A DNA stretch of 64,000 nucleotides from JABDMH01 sp965223165 (GTDB lineage: Bacteria > Bacteroidota > Bacteroidia > Chitinophagales > Saprospiraceae): positions 930,001 through 994,000 of the forward strand of contig CBDCVQ010000019.1 in assembly GCA_965223165.1 (NCBI GenBank), read 5' to 3'. Positions within the stretch are counted from its first letter, which is position 1. Every line of letters starts with the position of its first letter. Position numbers and translations under genes: made by a program. Of this stretch, positions 26,334-35,368 are shown piece by piece. The notes below the pieces were generated by a model, which ran no database searches, was not told the DNA's origin, and saw nothing but the letters and a program-made list of their open reading frames with translations.

Positions 26334-26798
26334 ATGAAGGTCTTCCGCGTTGAAAAGACAAAGTACCTGTCCACCCTACTAGATGGAATCGGCGGTAGGG
26401 ATCATGATTTTCGATGGAACACTAAAGGTCATCCGATTATCTACGCTTCCGAATCGCGATCATTGGCTTTGCACGAAAAGGCCGGCAATATGTCACGGCC
26501 GTTCTTTGGATTGCCATCCATCTTCTGTATTGCTGTCATCACCCTACCTGATGGGCCATATGAGAAGATTCGAGCGGAGGATCTGCCAGCGGGTTGGGAT
26601 CGAATCGATCGATATCATCCCGCGACCCAGGATCTTGGAGATAATTTCACAGTGTCAGACGAATTGGCCCTCTTTGTTCCCAGCACCATCGTCAAGGGAG
26701 AGTACAATGTGCTAATCAATCCGAAAGAGGCAGGAAAGATGCATCTGAGCATACATACAGAACACATTGATCCCAGATTGCTTGAGGCCCGCCCTTAA
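26334..26798 (+). CDS. RES-domain toxin (NAD+-degrading)
   Basis: 154 residues, the normal RES toxin length. The conserved Arg, Glu and Ser of the family are visible: R5 in FRVEK, the YASESRSLALHEK segment near residues 38-50, and the late LALFVPSTIVKGEYNVLINP block with the Ser and the NxLINP motif. Known family members phosphorolyse or hydrolyse NAD+ in the cytoplasm and arrest growth until antitoxin returns. Paired with the antitoxin directly upstream. No frameshift or truncation is visible, so the system is probably active. Confidence 0.88.
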   Translation: MKVFRVEKTKYLSTLLDGIGGRDHDFRWNTKGHPIIYASESRSLALHEKAGNMSRPFFGLPSIFCIAVITLPDGPYEKIRAEDLPAGWDRIDRYHPATQDLGDNFTVSDELALFVPSTIVKGEYNVLINPKEAGKMHLSIHTEHIDPRLLEARP

Positions 26799-26888
26799 CC
26801 TTACCGGCAGGTGCACAGGTGCTCAAATTCACTAATTCTTCCCTCGATTTATTAGCTTCGTCCCGTTCCAAAAGGGTCACAGAAATCC

Positions 26889-28388
26889 ATGTCTAACCGG
26901 ACCAGTTTTAGGGTGTTTCTCCTAGTTGCGCTTTGCCAGGCTGCCTGCCAACCCAAAACCACCGAACTCCGCTGGACCCAATCCTTTTACAACATGGGAT
27001 CACAGTCGTCCCCGCGAGCCACGGATCTCAACGGCGATGGTGTGCTGGACATCGTCATGGGCGCAGGCAAGGAGGAGACCGCCGAATGCGAGCAGGGCGT
27101 CATTGCCCTGGACGGCCAGACCGGCGATCTGCTCTGGCAAGTGGCTTCCTCGGCCCATGTGGTCGGGTCGCCCACCTTCTTGGATGTCAATGGCGATGGT
27201 ACCGACGATGTCTTAATCGGGGGGCGGGCTCATTTTTTGGTAGGCATCGATGGTAGGACCGGGACTGTGCTTTGGTCGTACGACCGCCCAAGTACCGACG
27301 ATCCCGTGCTCCGGTACGCCCACTTCAATTTTTACAACAGTGTAGCCGTCCCTGATCAAAATGGAGACGGCATCCGGGATCTGCTGATTGTCAACGGGGG
27401 CAACTGGGATGCGGCACCTTTCGATACGCTCGAACGATATCCGGGGGTGCTGATGGTCCTGGACCCCGTCAATGGACACATTCTTGCGGCAGATACCATG
27501 CCCGACGGCAAAGAGTCCTACATGTCCCCGATTTGCTTCCAGCAGCCGGGTTCCGATCGCTGGCAGATCGTTTTCGGCACCGGGGGGGAGACCATTGGCG
27601 GATCCCTCTACAGAGCCGACCTGGCCTCGCTGATGTCGGGTCGACTGCGTGAAGCACAGCCGCTGGCCACGGAGAACGGTCATGGATTCATCGCCCCGCC
27701 AGCGGTGCTCGACGTCACCGGTGACGGGCAGTATGAGCTTGCCGCCATTTCCCACGCGAGTCGACTCTCCGTGATCGACTTGGACACGGAGATGACGCTG
27801 TGGTCAAAGGCATTTGCCGGTATGGAGACCAGCAGTAGCTTTGGGGTCGGCTGTTTTAATACGGATGAAACTCCGGACGTTATGATCACGATGAGCCGCG
27901 GCACCTGGCCGCACTATGCCCATTCCTTGCATGTCGTCTTGGACGGCCGGACAGGTGCGGAGATCTTCAGCGATTCGCTAGGTTGTTTTTCTCTTTCTAC
28001 GCCCGCTATCTATGATTTTGACGGCGATGGCCTGGATGATGCCCTGATCAGTGTGAATCAGTACGATTGCTCATTTACCCTCACCGAAGATTCGCTCACC
28101 CCTCCTGATATGAGCAATCTATTGCTTGTGCTTGACATGCAGAGCGGGGCCACCCAAGTGGTCGACCGGCAGGAGCGGTTTCGCAATATTTTCTCGACGC
28201 CCTGGCTCGGCGATCTCGACGGAGATGGCCACCTGGACATTGTCTACAGCCAATACTTCAATGCCATCGACATACGCCGCTATCTGGGCATGAGTATCAA
28301 GCGTATCGATACGCATATCAGATGCCAGCAGCCACCCCGGTGGGGCGGTTATATGGGCAGTGGCTCAAATGGCGTTTTTCCTATCTAA
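26889..28388 (+). CDS. FG-GAP/VCBS beta-propeller lipoprotein (A)
   Basis: 499 residues. Lipoprotein-like leader ending VALCQAACQ. At least five calcium-binding FG-GAP loops of the form DxNGDGxxD are visible: DLNGDGVLDIVMG, DVNGDGTDDVLIG, DQNGDGIRDLLIV, DFDGDGLDDALIS, DLDGDGHLDIVYS. PQQ-propeller-like GQTGDLLWQV and GRTGTVLWSYD segments alternate with them, so it is a seven- or eight-bladed propeller. It is followed after 18 bp by the ASPIC/UnbV protein. The second paralogue at 35369 shares layout and about 40% of residues by eye. Surface ligand binding is likely; the ligand is unknown. Confidence 0.83.
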   Translation: MSNRTSFRVFLLVALCQAACQPKTTELRWTQSFYNMGSQSSPRATDLNGDGVLDIVMGAGKEETAECEQGVIALDGQTGDLLWQVASSAHVVGSPTFLDVNGDGTDDVLIGGRAHFLVGIDGRTGTVLWSYDRPSTDDPVLRYAHFNFYNSVAVPDQNGDGIRDLLIVNGGNWDAAPFDTLERYPGVLMVLDPVNGHILAADTMPDGKESYMSPICFQQPGSDRWQIVFGTGGETIGGSLYRADLASLMSGRLREAQPLATENGHGFIAPPAVLDVTGDGQYELAAISHASRLSVIDLDTEMTLWSKAFAGMETSSSFGVGCFNTDETPDVMITMSRGTWPHYAHSLHVVLDGRTGAEIFSDSLGCFSLSTPAIYDFDGDGLDDALISVNQYDCSFTLTEDSLTPPDMSNLLLVLDMQSGATQVVDRQERFRNIFSTPWLGDLDGDGHLDIVYSQYFNAIDIRRYLGMSIKRIDTHIRCQQPPRWGGYMGSGSNGVFPI

Positions 28389-28406
28389 TCTGTAAATTAT
28401 GTTGCC

Positions 28407-31400
28407 ATGACAGGAAGGTCGCACAGGGGAGTTTATTTGACATCGGTGGCAGGACGAGCCTTCCTACTGATGGCCGTTTTATACCTCGGCTGCTCGCCGG
28501 AGGCGGGTGTCTCGACAGCGCCAACCCAAGCCCACACCCACTTTGACTTGCTTGATCCCACCGAGACGGGCGTCACCTTTCGCAATGATGTAGAGGATCG
28601 TCCCGACTTTAACATCCTCACCTATCGCAACTACTACAATGGAGGTGGCGTCGCGATCGGCGATATCAACAATGACGGACTCCCCGACCTCTATTTCACG
28701 GCCAATCTCACCCCCAACAAACTTTACCTCAACAAAGGAGATTTCAACTTTGAAGATATCACCACGGCTGCCGGCGTAGGGGGCACCAAAGCCTGGAGCA
28801 CAGGTGTCACCATGGGCGATGTCAACGGAGACGGCCTACTGGACATCTATGTCAGCAATTCGGGTGACCTGGCCAATGACAATAAGGAGAATGAGTTGTT
28901 TATCAACAACGGCGATCTCACCTTTACGGAGCAGGCGGCCGAGTACGGGCTCAACAATCAAGGTTACTCCACCCAAGCCGCCTTCTTTGACTATGATGCC
29001 GATGGTGACTTGGACTGCTATCTGCTGAACAACAGTTTTAAGGATCCCAGCAAGATCGAGCTCTTTCGGAGCATGCGTGATCGACCCGATCCACTGGGGG
29101 GAGACAAGCTCTACCGCAATGACCATGGCCGTTTTGTCGATGTCACCACGAGTGCCGGGATTTATTCAAGTGAAATTGGCTTTGGCCTGGGAGCCTCCAT
29201 CGGTGACATCAACCACGACTTCTTGCCGGACATTTACGTCAGCAATGACTTCTGGGAGCGGGACTATCTCTACGTCAATCAGGGCGATGGGACCTTTTCC
29301 GAAGAGTTGATCGACCGCATTGACTTTTGCTCCATTTCCAGTATGGGCGGAGATATCGCCGACATCAATAACGATGGCCACCCCGAGATCATATCCACCG
29401 ATATGCTGGCTGCAGACAACTATCGGCTCAAGGCCATGTCTAGCTTCGATCCGTATCACCTCGAAAACATGAAATACCGGGCCAACTACCACTACCAGAT
29501 TGGGCAAAACTGTCTGCATCTCAATGATGGCACCGGAGATTTTCAAGAAATCGCCATGCTCTCCAATGTGGCTGCCACTGATTGGAGCTGGGGAGCGCTA
29601 TTCTTCGACTTTGAAAACGATGGTTGGAAAGATCTCTTTATCAGCAATGGGCTGCAAAAGGATCTGATGTACATGGACTTTCGCGATTTTCTGTCTGACA
29701 ACGACATCTATCGCAAAATTGCCCAAAACCAGACGCTGGACTACCCCAGTCTCGTCGCCCAAATGCCCTCCAACCCCTTAAAAAACTACGCCTTTGCCAA
29801 CCGACGAGGCATCCAATTTGAGGAGCAGGCGGATGAACTTGGGCTGTCTCAAGAGACCTTTAGCAATGGGTCAGCCTACGGCGACCTGGACAACGATGGC
29901 GACATGGATCTGGTGATCAACAATGTCAACATGCCTGCTTATCTCTATCGCAATGAAGCCGAAAAGGTGGGGCACCATCACCTTACGCTGATGTTTGAAG
30001 GGCCTAGCTCCAATCCCTTTGGTATCGGAGCCCACGTAAAGGTCGTCACCGCCGAAGGCACGCAGACCATGCAAAACTTCAACACACGCGGATTTCAAAG
30101 CAGTGTCGAGCCGCACCTGACCTTTGGGTTGGGGCCGGCCACGTCCGTCGACCGACTCGAGGTGACCTGGCCGGACCAGCGAAGACAACATTTGACAGAT
30201 GTCTCTGTGGATCAAGCACTTGTCCTTCGCTACGAAGAGGCTGCGGGCGCACCACTGGAGGCAACGGAAGCCCAGCCAACCTTCGCCGAGGTCACGGATA
30301 CCAGAATCGTGGGGAATACCGCTCATCGGGAGAATCGATACAATGATTTTGACCACGAGATCTTGCTCCCTCGAATGCTCTCCACGGAGGGTCCGAGAAT
30401 GGTGGTCGGCGATGTCAACGGAGATGGCCGTGATGATCTGGTCCTGATGGGCGCCAAGCATGATCCGGATAAGTTATTTCTACAGGAAGCGGACGGTGTA
30501 TTCAGAAGTCAGGCCAGCCAGGCCTTCCAATCCACCGTGGCCTTCGAAAGTACTTGCGGCGCCTTTTTAGACTTTGATCAGGATGGAGATCAAGACTTGC
30601 TGTTAGGATCGGGAGGCAATGAGTCATTGCAGGGCAACCAGTTTTACATCGTACGCTACTACGACAACGATGGCCAGGGAAACTTTACCTTGGACATGGA
30701 TCGGAAAGTACCACGGGCTATCGGCAACTTTTCCTGCCTGGAGGTAGCCGACTACGACCAAGATGGGGACCTCGATTTGTTTTTGGGCGCTCGCACCATC
30801 CCCGGCAACTATGGCCTGCCACCCCGCAGTTACCTATTTAAGAATCAGGATGGCACCTGGGTAGACCAGACACCCGATGCCATTGCGGGTATGGGCATGG
30901 TGACGGATGCCTGCTGGACCGATATCGATCAGGATCAAGATCCGGACCTGGTCGTCGTGGGTGATTGGATGGGTGTACGTATCTTCAAAAACGTGGGCGG
31001 GGTATTGGCGCAGAGTCCCACGATTCCGGGCAGCGAAGGTTGGTGGACCCGCGTAGAGCCCGCGGATCTCGACGCCGATGGTGATACGGATTTTGTCCTT
31101 GGCAATTGGGGCACCAACTCCAAGTTAAAGGCCTCCGCCAGCAAGCCGCTGACCATGTATGTCAATGATTTCGATGGCAATGGTAAGAGTGAGTTTATCA
31201 TCAACTGGTATGCACCGTTGGACAATCGGGCCTACCCTTTTGCGGCAAAAATGGACATGACACAACAGCTACCCGAGCTACGCAAACGGTCGCTGCGCTA
31301 TGAGGACTATGCCCGGCAGACGTACGAAACACTCTTTGAAGAACAAGTGCGGCAGAGCTCGTTAGCCTTTCAAGTCCAGTACCTACAATCAGCCATCTTG

Positions 31401-31760
31401 TGGAATGAGGGTAGCGATTTTGCGCTGGAGGCCCTACCGGTCGAAGCCCAGGTTGCACCTGTCTTTGGCATTGTCGCGGCAGATCTCACGGACAATGGCC
31501 ATCTCGACATCTGGCTGGGGGGCAATTTCTATGGATTGAAGCCGCAAGTAGGCCGCCATGACGCCAGCAAGGGCGTTCTTCTGGAAGGACTCGGTAGTCG
31601 AACGTTTAGGTACCTAGACCCGGTGCAATCCGGGATCCGGGTCGAGGGTGAAGTTCGGGATGCTGCTGTGGTCGACGGACCGTCGGGTCCAACCCTGGTG
31701 ATCGCCCGAAACAATGACACCGTGCTGATGTTCAACAAAACGACTAAACCAACCAAATAG
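28407..31760 (+). CDS. VCBS-repeat protein with ASPIC/UnbV domain (B)
   Basis: 1117 residues, CRTAC1-like. N-terminal signal (possibly lipoprotein, LYLGCS). Residues about 70-510 hold a first propeller with many DINNDGLPDLYF and DVNGDGLLDIYV-type loops. An ASPIC/UnbV domain follows at about 530-610 (HHLTLMFEG, FGIGAHVKV, HLTFGLG, LEVTWPDQR). Residues about 640-1000 form a second set of VCBS loops. Large members of this kind are secreted or surface proteins of Bacteroidota and often lie near SusCD genes. The TAG stop (31758-31760) is the first three bases of foldback element C, so the native C-terminus may have been altered by the insertion. Confidence 0.88.
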   Translation: MTGRSHRGVYLTSVAGRAFLLMAVLYLGCSPEAGVSTAPTQAHTHFDLLDPTETGVTFRNDVEDRPDFNILTYRNYYNGGGVAIGDINNDGLPDLYFTANLTPNKLYLNKGDFNFEDITTAAGVGGTKAWSTGVTMGDVNGDGLLDIYVSNSGDLANDNKENELFINNGDLTFTEQAAEYGLNNQGYSTQAAFFDYDADGDLDCYLLNNSFKDPSKIELFRSMRDRPDPLGGDKLYRNDHGRFVDVTTSAGIYSSEIGFGLGASIGDINHDFLPDIYVSNDFWERDYLYVNQGDGTFSEELIDRIDFCSISSMGGDIADINNDGHPEIISTDMLAADNYRLKAMSSFDPYHLENMKYRANYHYQIGQNCLHLNDGTGDFQEIAMLSNVAATDWSWGALFFDFENDGWKDLFISNGLQKDLMYMDFRDFLSDNDIYRKIAQNQTLDYPSLVAQMPSNPLKNYAFANRRGIQFEEQADELGLSQETFSNGSAYGDLDNDGDMDLVINNVNMPAYLYRNEAEKVGHHHLTLMFEGPSSNPFGIGAHVKVVTAEGTQTMQNFNTRGFQSSVEPHLTFGLGPATSVDRLEVTWPDQRRQHLTDVSVDQALVLRYEEAAGAPLEATEAQPTFAEVTDTRIVGNTAHRENRYNDFDHEILLPRMLSTEGPRMVVGDVNGDGRDDLVLMGAKHDPDKLFLQEADGVFRSQASQAFQSTVAFESTCGAFLDFDQDGDQDLLLGSGGNESLQGNQFYIVRYYDNDGQGNFTLDMDRKVPRAIGNFSCLEVADYDQDGDLDLFLGARTIPGNYGLPPRSYLFKNQDGTWVDQTPDAIAGMGMVTDACWTDIDQDQDPDLVVVGDWMGVRIFKNVGGVLAQSPTIPGSEGWWTRVEPADLDADGDTDFVLGNWGTNSKLKASASKPLTMYVNDFDGNGKSEFIINWYAPLDNRAYPFAAKMDMTQQLPELRKRSLRYEDYARQTYETLFEEQVRQSSLAFQVQYLQSAILWNEGSDFALEALPVEAQVAPVFGIVAADLTDNGHLDIWLGGNFYGLKPQVGRHDASKGVLLEGLGSRTFRYLDPVQSGIRVEGEVRDAAVVDGPSGPTLVIARNNDTVLMFNKTTKPTK

Positions 31761-31980
31761 TAGAGTTTCGCATTAGATATGTTGAATAATTCTAATAGGA
31801 TTTTGTTGGCAGACGAGGCATGACCGAGCGATCTCGAAGAGTCGAGCATGACAATGCGAGAAGTGAGGGAACCGCGAAAGCGGGTGGGTGGCTAGCCGTA
31901 GCTATGGCGAGGCTTTGCAACGAAGTATGCGGACCAAAGACATTAGAATTAGCCACAAAATTTAATGCGAAGCTCTACTA
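31758..31980. mobile_element. Foldback (MITE-like) element, copy C
   Basis: 223 bp, ends TAGTAGAGTTTCGCATTA (31758-31775) and its near-complement TAATGCGAAGCTCTACTA (31963-31980, one mismatch). Internal order and hairpins as in copy B, with a short deletion near GGCTAGCCGTAGCTATGG. It starts exactly on the stop codon of gene B and ends 18 bp before the ATG of gene B', so it fills nearly the whole spacer between two paralogues. Confidence 0.88.
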
Positions 31981-31998
31981 AGGACAGAAATAACCGCT

Positions 31999-34900
31999 AT
32001 GCAAGTTTTGGGGCCAAGGAAAATCACACTCGCGCTACTGGTGCTGGCCTCTGCTGCCCTGCTTGCTCCCCAACAAGTGGAGACCAATGGAGATCCGCTG
32101 TTCGAGCTGCTCCCCTCCAGTCATACCGGGGTCAAGTTTAACAACAAGCTGAAGGACACCAAGGAGCATAATATCATGATCTACTCCAACTTCTACGGAG
32201 GGGCCGGTGTCGGAGTGGGAGATATCAACAACGACGGGCTACTCGATCTCTATTTTGCCGGCAATCAAGTGGCTGACCAGCTCTACCTCAACCAGGGCGA
32301 CATGGTGTTTCGCGACATCACCAAGCGAGCCGGCATCAAGGACGACGGCGGCTGGTCGTCGGGGGTGGTCATGGGCGACGTCAATGGAGATGGCCTACTG
32401 GACATCTACGTGACTCGCGAGCTGTACGACGACGCACCCGCAATGCGGCGCAATAAGCTGTACATCAATCAGGGCAACGCTCGATTTGAGGAGATGGCTG
32501 CAGCCTATGGCGTGGATAATGATCAGCGCACCCGACATGCTGCCTTCTTGGACTATGACAAAGACGGTGATCTGGATCTATTCCTCTGCAATCAACCGCC
32601 CAATCCCGGTGACTACTCCAAGTTTAAGAAAGACGAATTGATCAAACCGGAATACGGGATCACGCTCTATCGCTACGACAACGATCGCTATGAGGATGTG
32701 ACCGTCTCGGCCGGGTTGAGAAAAACCGGATTTCCCAACAGTGTAACCGCTGCTGACCTGGACAACGACGGTTGGACAGACCTCTACGTTGCCAACGACT
32801 TTTGGATCGAGGACTGGATCTTCATGAACAATGGCGACGGCACGTTTCGCAATGAAATCTATGAGCGGTTGAATCATATTTCTTTCAGCAGCATGGGTGT
32901 AGATGCCGGTGACATCAATAACGACGGGTCTTTGGATCTGATGGTCGTGGATATGGCCGCGGAAGACAACTACCGATCAAAGACCAACATGAGTGGCATG
33001 AATCCAAAGCGGTTTTGGAAGGTAGTCGCCGACGGAGGGCACCATCAGTACATGTTCAACATGCTATTTCTCAACCAGGGCGATGGGTACTTTAGTGATA
33101 TCGCTCAACTCGCCGGTCAGGCCAACACCGACTGGAGTTGGTCGCCACTGATCGCTGACTTTGACAATGACGGATGGAAGGACGTGCACGTCACTAATGG
33201 GCTCATGCGGGATATCCGCAGCAATGATGCATCAAAGTCCTTCCCCGACTACTTGGAATCCAGCCTCTTTGACTACTTGCAGAAGAACCCCAATCCGCCA
33301 GCCGACATCAGTGTCTGGGATATCGTGGACATCAATAAAGCCCTGGAGCTGGTGCCCTCAGAGAAGCTGTCCAACTATATGTTCAAGAACAACGGGGACT
33401 TGACCTTCAGCAAGCGCATGACCGAATGGGGGTTGGATCAGAAGAGCTTTTCGCATGGCTCGGCGATAGGGGACCTCGATAATGACGGGGATCTCGATTT
33501 GATCGTCAGTAACATCAACGACGAAGCCTTCATCTATCGAAATACGGCTGCCGACATCGGTGACCATCACTTCCTGCGCGTGCATCTGCTCGCAGATGAC
33601 CCGGCATGTCACAAAGTGGGGGCCACAGTGAAGGTGACGACAGGAGACATGCAGCAATATGTGGAGATCACCACGGTGCGAGGCATGTACTCGACCAGTG
33701 AGACGGTAGCCCACTTCGGCCTGGGTCGGAGCGAACTGGTGGATGAAGTGCTGGTGACCTGGCCAGATGGACGGATCAACCGGATCAAGGACCTCCCAGC
33801 CAATCAGACCATAGACGTCAGGCATAGCTCCTCCTCCGAGCCCGAGGCCACGAAAGCAACGGACCACGCACCCCTCTTGCACGAAGTCACGGCTGCACTG
33901 GGTCTCGATTATCGGCATATCGAAAATGACTTTGACGACTACAGCAAGCAGGTGCTAATACCCCACAAGATGTCGACCATGGGACCCTGCATCTCCGTCG
34001 CAGATGCCAACGGCGACGGTCTGGACGATTTTTTCATTGGTGGAGCGTCTGGGCAGGAGGGTACCATCTATACGCAAACCGCCACAGGCACCTTTGAGCA
34101 GAGTGCCAGCCCAGATCTGCTGGCCCACCGCCGCCGTGAGGATATGGGCAGCGCCTTTCTGGATGTAGACCTGGACGGCGATCAGGATCTCTATGTCGTC
34201 AGTGGTGGCAATGAATGGCCCGAAGGCGATCCTTCTTACCAGGACCGGCTTTATCTCAACGATGGTCAGGGCGTTTTCACCTATGCGCCCGAGCGGCTGC
34301 CCGATACCCGTTTTTGTGGTTCGAAGGTGGTGCCGCATGATTTTGATGCTGACGGTGATTTGGATTTGGTCGTCACCGGCCGACATCGTGCTTGGACCTA
34401 CCCCGAGCCGGCCAAGTCGGTGCTCCTGCTCAACGAGCAGGGTCATTTTACCGACGTGACGGAGCAGCTGGCACCCGATCTGCTGGACCTGGGCATGGTC
34501 AATGACGCCAAATGGTTTGACTTTGATCAAGATGGAAAATCCGACTTGGTCCTGGTGGGCGAGTGGATGCCCTTGACGGTACTCAAACATACCGGAGATG
34601 CGCTGCAGCGACTGGATCATTCGCAGACCGTGCCCAACACCAAGGGGTGGTGGTTTAGCCTGGAGACCGCAGACATGGACGGTGACGGGGACGAGGACCT
34701 GATCCTAGGCAACCTGGGGCTGAACTACAAGTACAAGGCAACCGAAAGCGAGCCCTTCGAGGTGTACTACTACGATTTTGATGACAATGGGTCAAAGGAC
34801 GTGGTATTGACCTACTACAATTTTGGCATCCAATACCCACTGCGGGGTCGTCAATGCTCCTCCGAGCAGGTGCCCATGATCAAAGAAAAATTTGAAAACT

Positions 34901-35346
34901 ACGATCTCTTTGCCTCTGCAGATGTCACCAAAGTGTATGGTGCCAACAAGCTGGCCGAAGCGCTCCACTACGAAGCCACCAATTTTGCCAGCGTCTACCT
35001 CGAAAACATGGGCAAAGGGCAATACCAGATGCATAGCCTGCCCATGGAGGCCCAGATATCCAGCCTGAATGATCTGGTCGTACGAGACTTCAACGGAGAC
35101 GGTCATCCGGATATCCTGGCGGCGGGCAATCTTTTCTCGGCAGAGGTCGAGACCGCCCGGGCGGATGCAGGCATCGGTCTGGTGATGCTGGGTGATGGGG
35201 AGGGTGGCTTCACAGCCCTATCCAAGCAAGCAAGCGGCCTATTTGTCCCGCATGACGTCAAGAGCCTGGCCACCCTACGTAGTGGCGATCATTTGATCTT
35301 GCTGGTTGGTTGCAATGACGACCGGATGAGAGCCTATCGATTCTAG
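31999..35346 (+). CDS. VCBS-repeat protein with ASPIC/UnbV domain (B')
   Basis: 1115 residues, the same architecture as gene B: signal peptide, first propeller (DINNDGLLDLYFAG, DVNGDGLLDIYVTR, DLDNDGWTDLYVAN), ASPIC/UnbV domain at about 510-600 (HHFLRVHLL, VGATVKVTTG, AHFGLGRSEL, VLVTWPDGR), and a second propeller (DANGDGLDDFFIGG, DFDADGDLDLVVTG, DFNGDGHPDILAAG). It starts 18 bp after element C. A tandem paralogue of gene B rather than a recent copy, since identity is moderate. Its start lacks a promoter outside the element, so transcription either reads through C or starts inside it. Confidence 0.88.
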   Translation: MQVLGPRKITLALLVLASAALLAPQQVETNGDPLFELLPSSHTGVKFNNKLKDTKEHNIMIYSNFYGGAGVGVGDINNDGLLDLYFAGNQVADQLYLNQGDMVFRDITKRAGIKDDGGWSSGVVMGDVNGDGLLDIYVTRELYDDAPAMRRNKLYINQGNARFEEMAAAYGVDNDQRTRHAAFLDYDKDGDLDLFLCNQPPNPGDYSKFKKDELIKPEYGITLYRYDNDRYEDVTVSAGLRKTGFPNSVTAADLDNDGWTDLYVANDFWIEDWIFMNNGDGTFRNEIYERLNHISFSSMGVDAGDINNDGSLDLMVVDMAAEDNYRSKTNMSGMNPKRFWKVVADGGHHQYMFNMLFLNQGDGYFSDIAQLAGQANTDWSWSPLIADFDNDGWKDVHVTNGLMRDIRSNDASKSFPDYLESSLFDYLQKNPNPPADISVWDIVDINKALELVPSEKLSNYMFKNNGDLTFSKRMTEWGLDQKSFSHGSAIGDLDNDGDLDLIVSNINDEAFIYRNTAADIGDHHFLRVHLLADDPACHKVGATVKVTTGDMQQYVEITTVRGMYSTSETVAHFGLGRSELVDEVLVTWPDGRINRIKDLPANQTIDVRHSSSSEPEATKATDHAPLLHEVTAALGLDYRHIENDFDDYSKQVLIPHKMSTMGPCISVADANGDGLDDFFIGGASGQEGTIYTQTATGTFEQSASPDLLAHRRREDMGSAFLDVDLDGDQDLYVVSGGNEWPEGDPSYQDRLYLNDGQGVFTYAPERLPDTRFCGSKVVPHDFDADGDLDLVVTGRHRAWTYPEPAKSVLLLNEQGHFTDVTEQLAPDLLDLGMVNDAKWFDFDQDGKSDLVLVGEWMPLTVLKHTGDALQRLDHSQTVPNTKGWWFSLETADMDGDGDEDLILGNLGLNYKYKATESEPFEVYYYDFDDNGSKDVVLTYYNFGIQYPLRGRQCSSEQVPMIKEKFENYDLFASADVTKVYGANKLAEALHYEATNFASVYLENMGKGQYQMHSLPMEAQISSLNDLVVRDFNGDGHPDILAAGNLFSAEVETARADAGIGLVMLGDGEGGFTALSKQASGLFVPHDVKSLATLRSGDHLILLVGCNDDRMRAYRF

Positions 35347-35368
35347 TGGACGGTAACATGGAAAAGGG

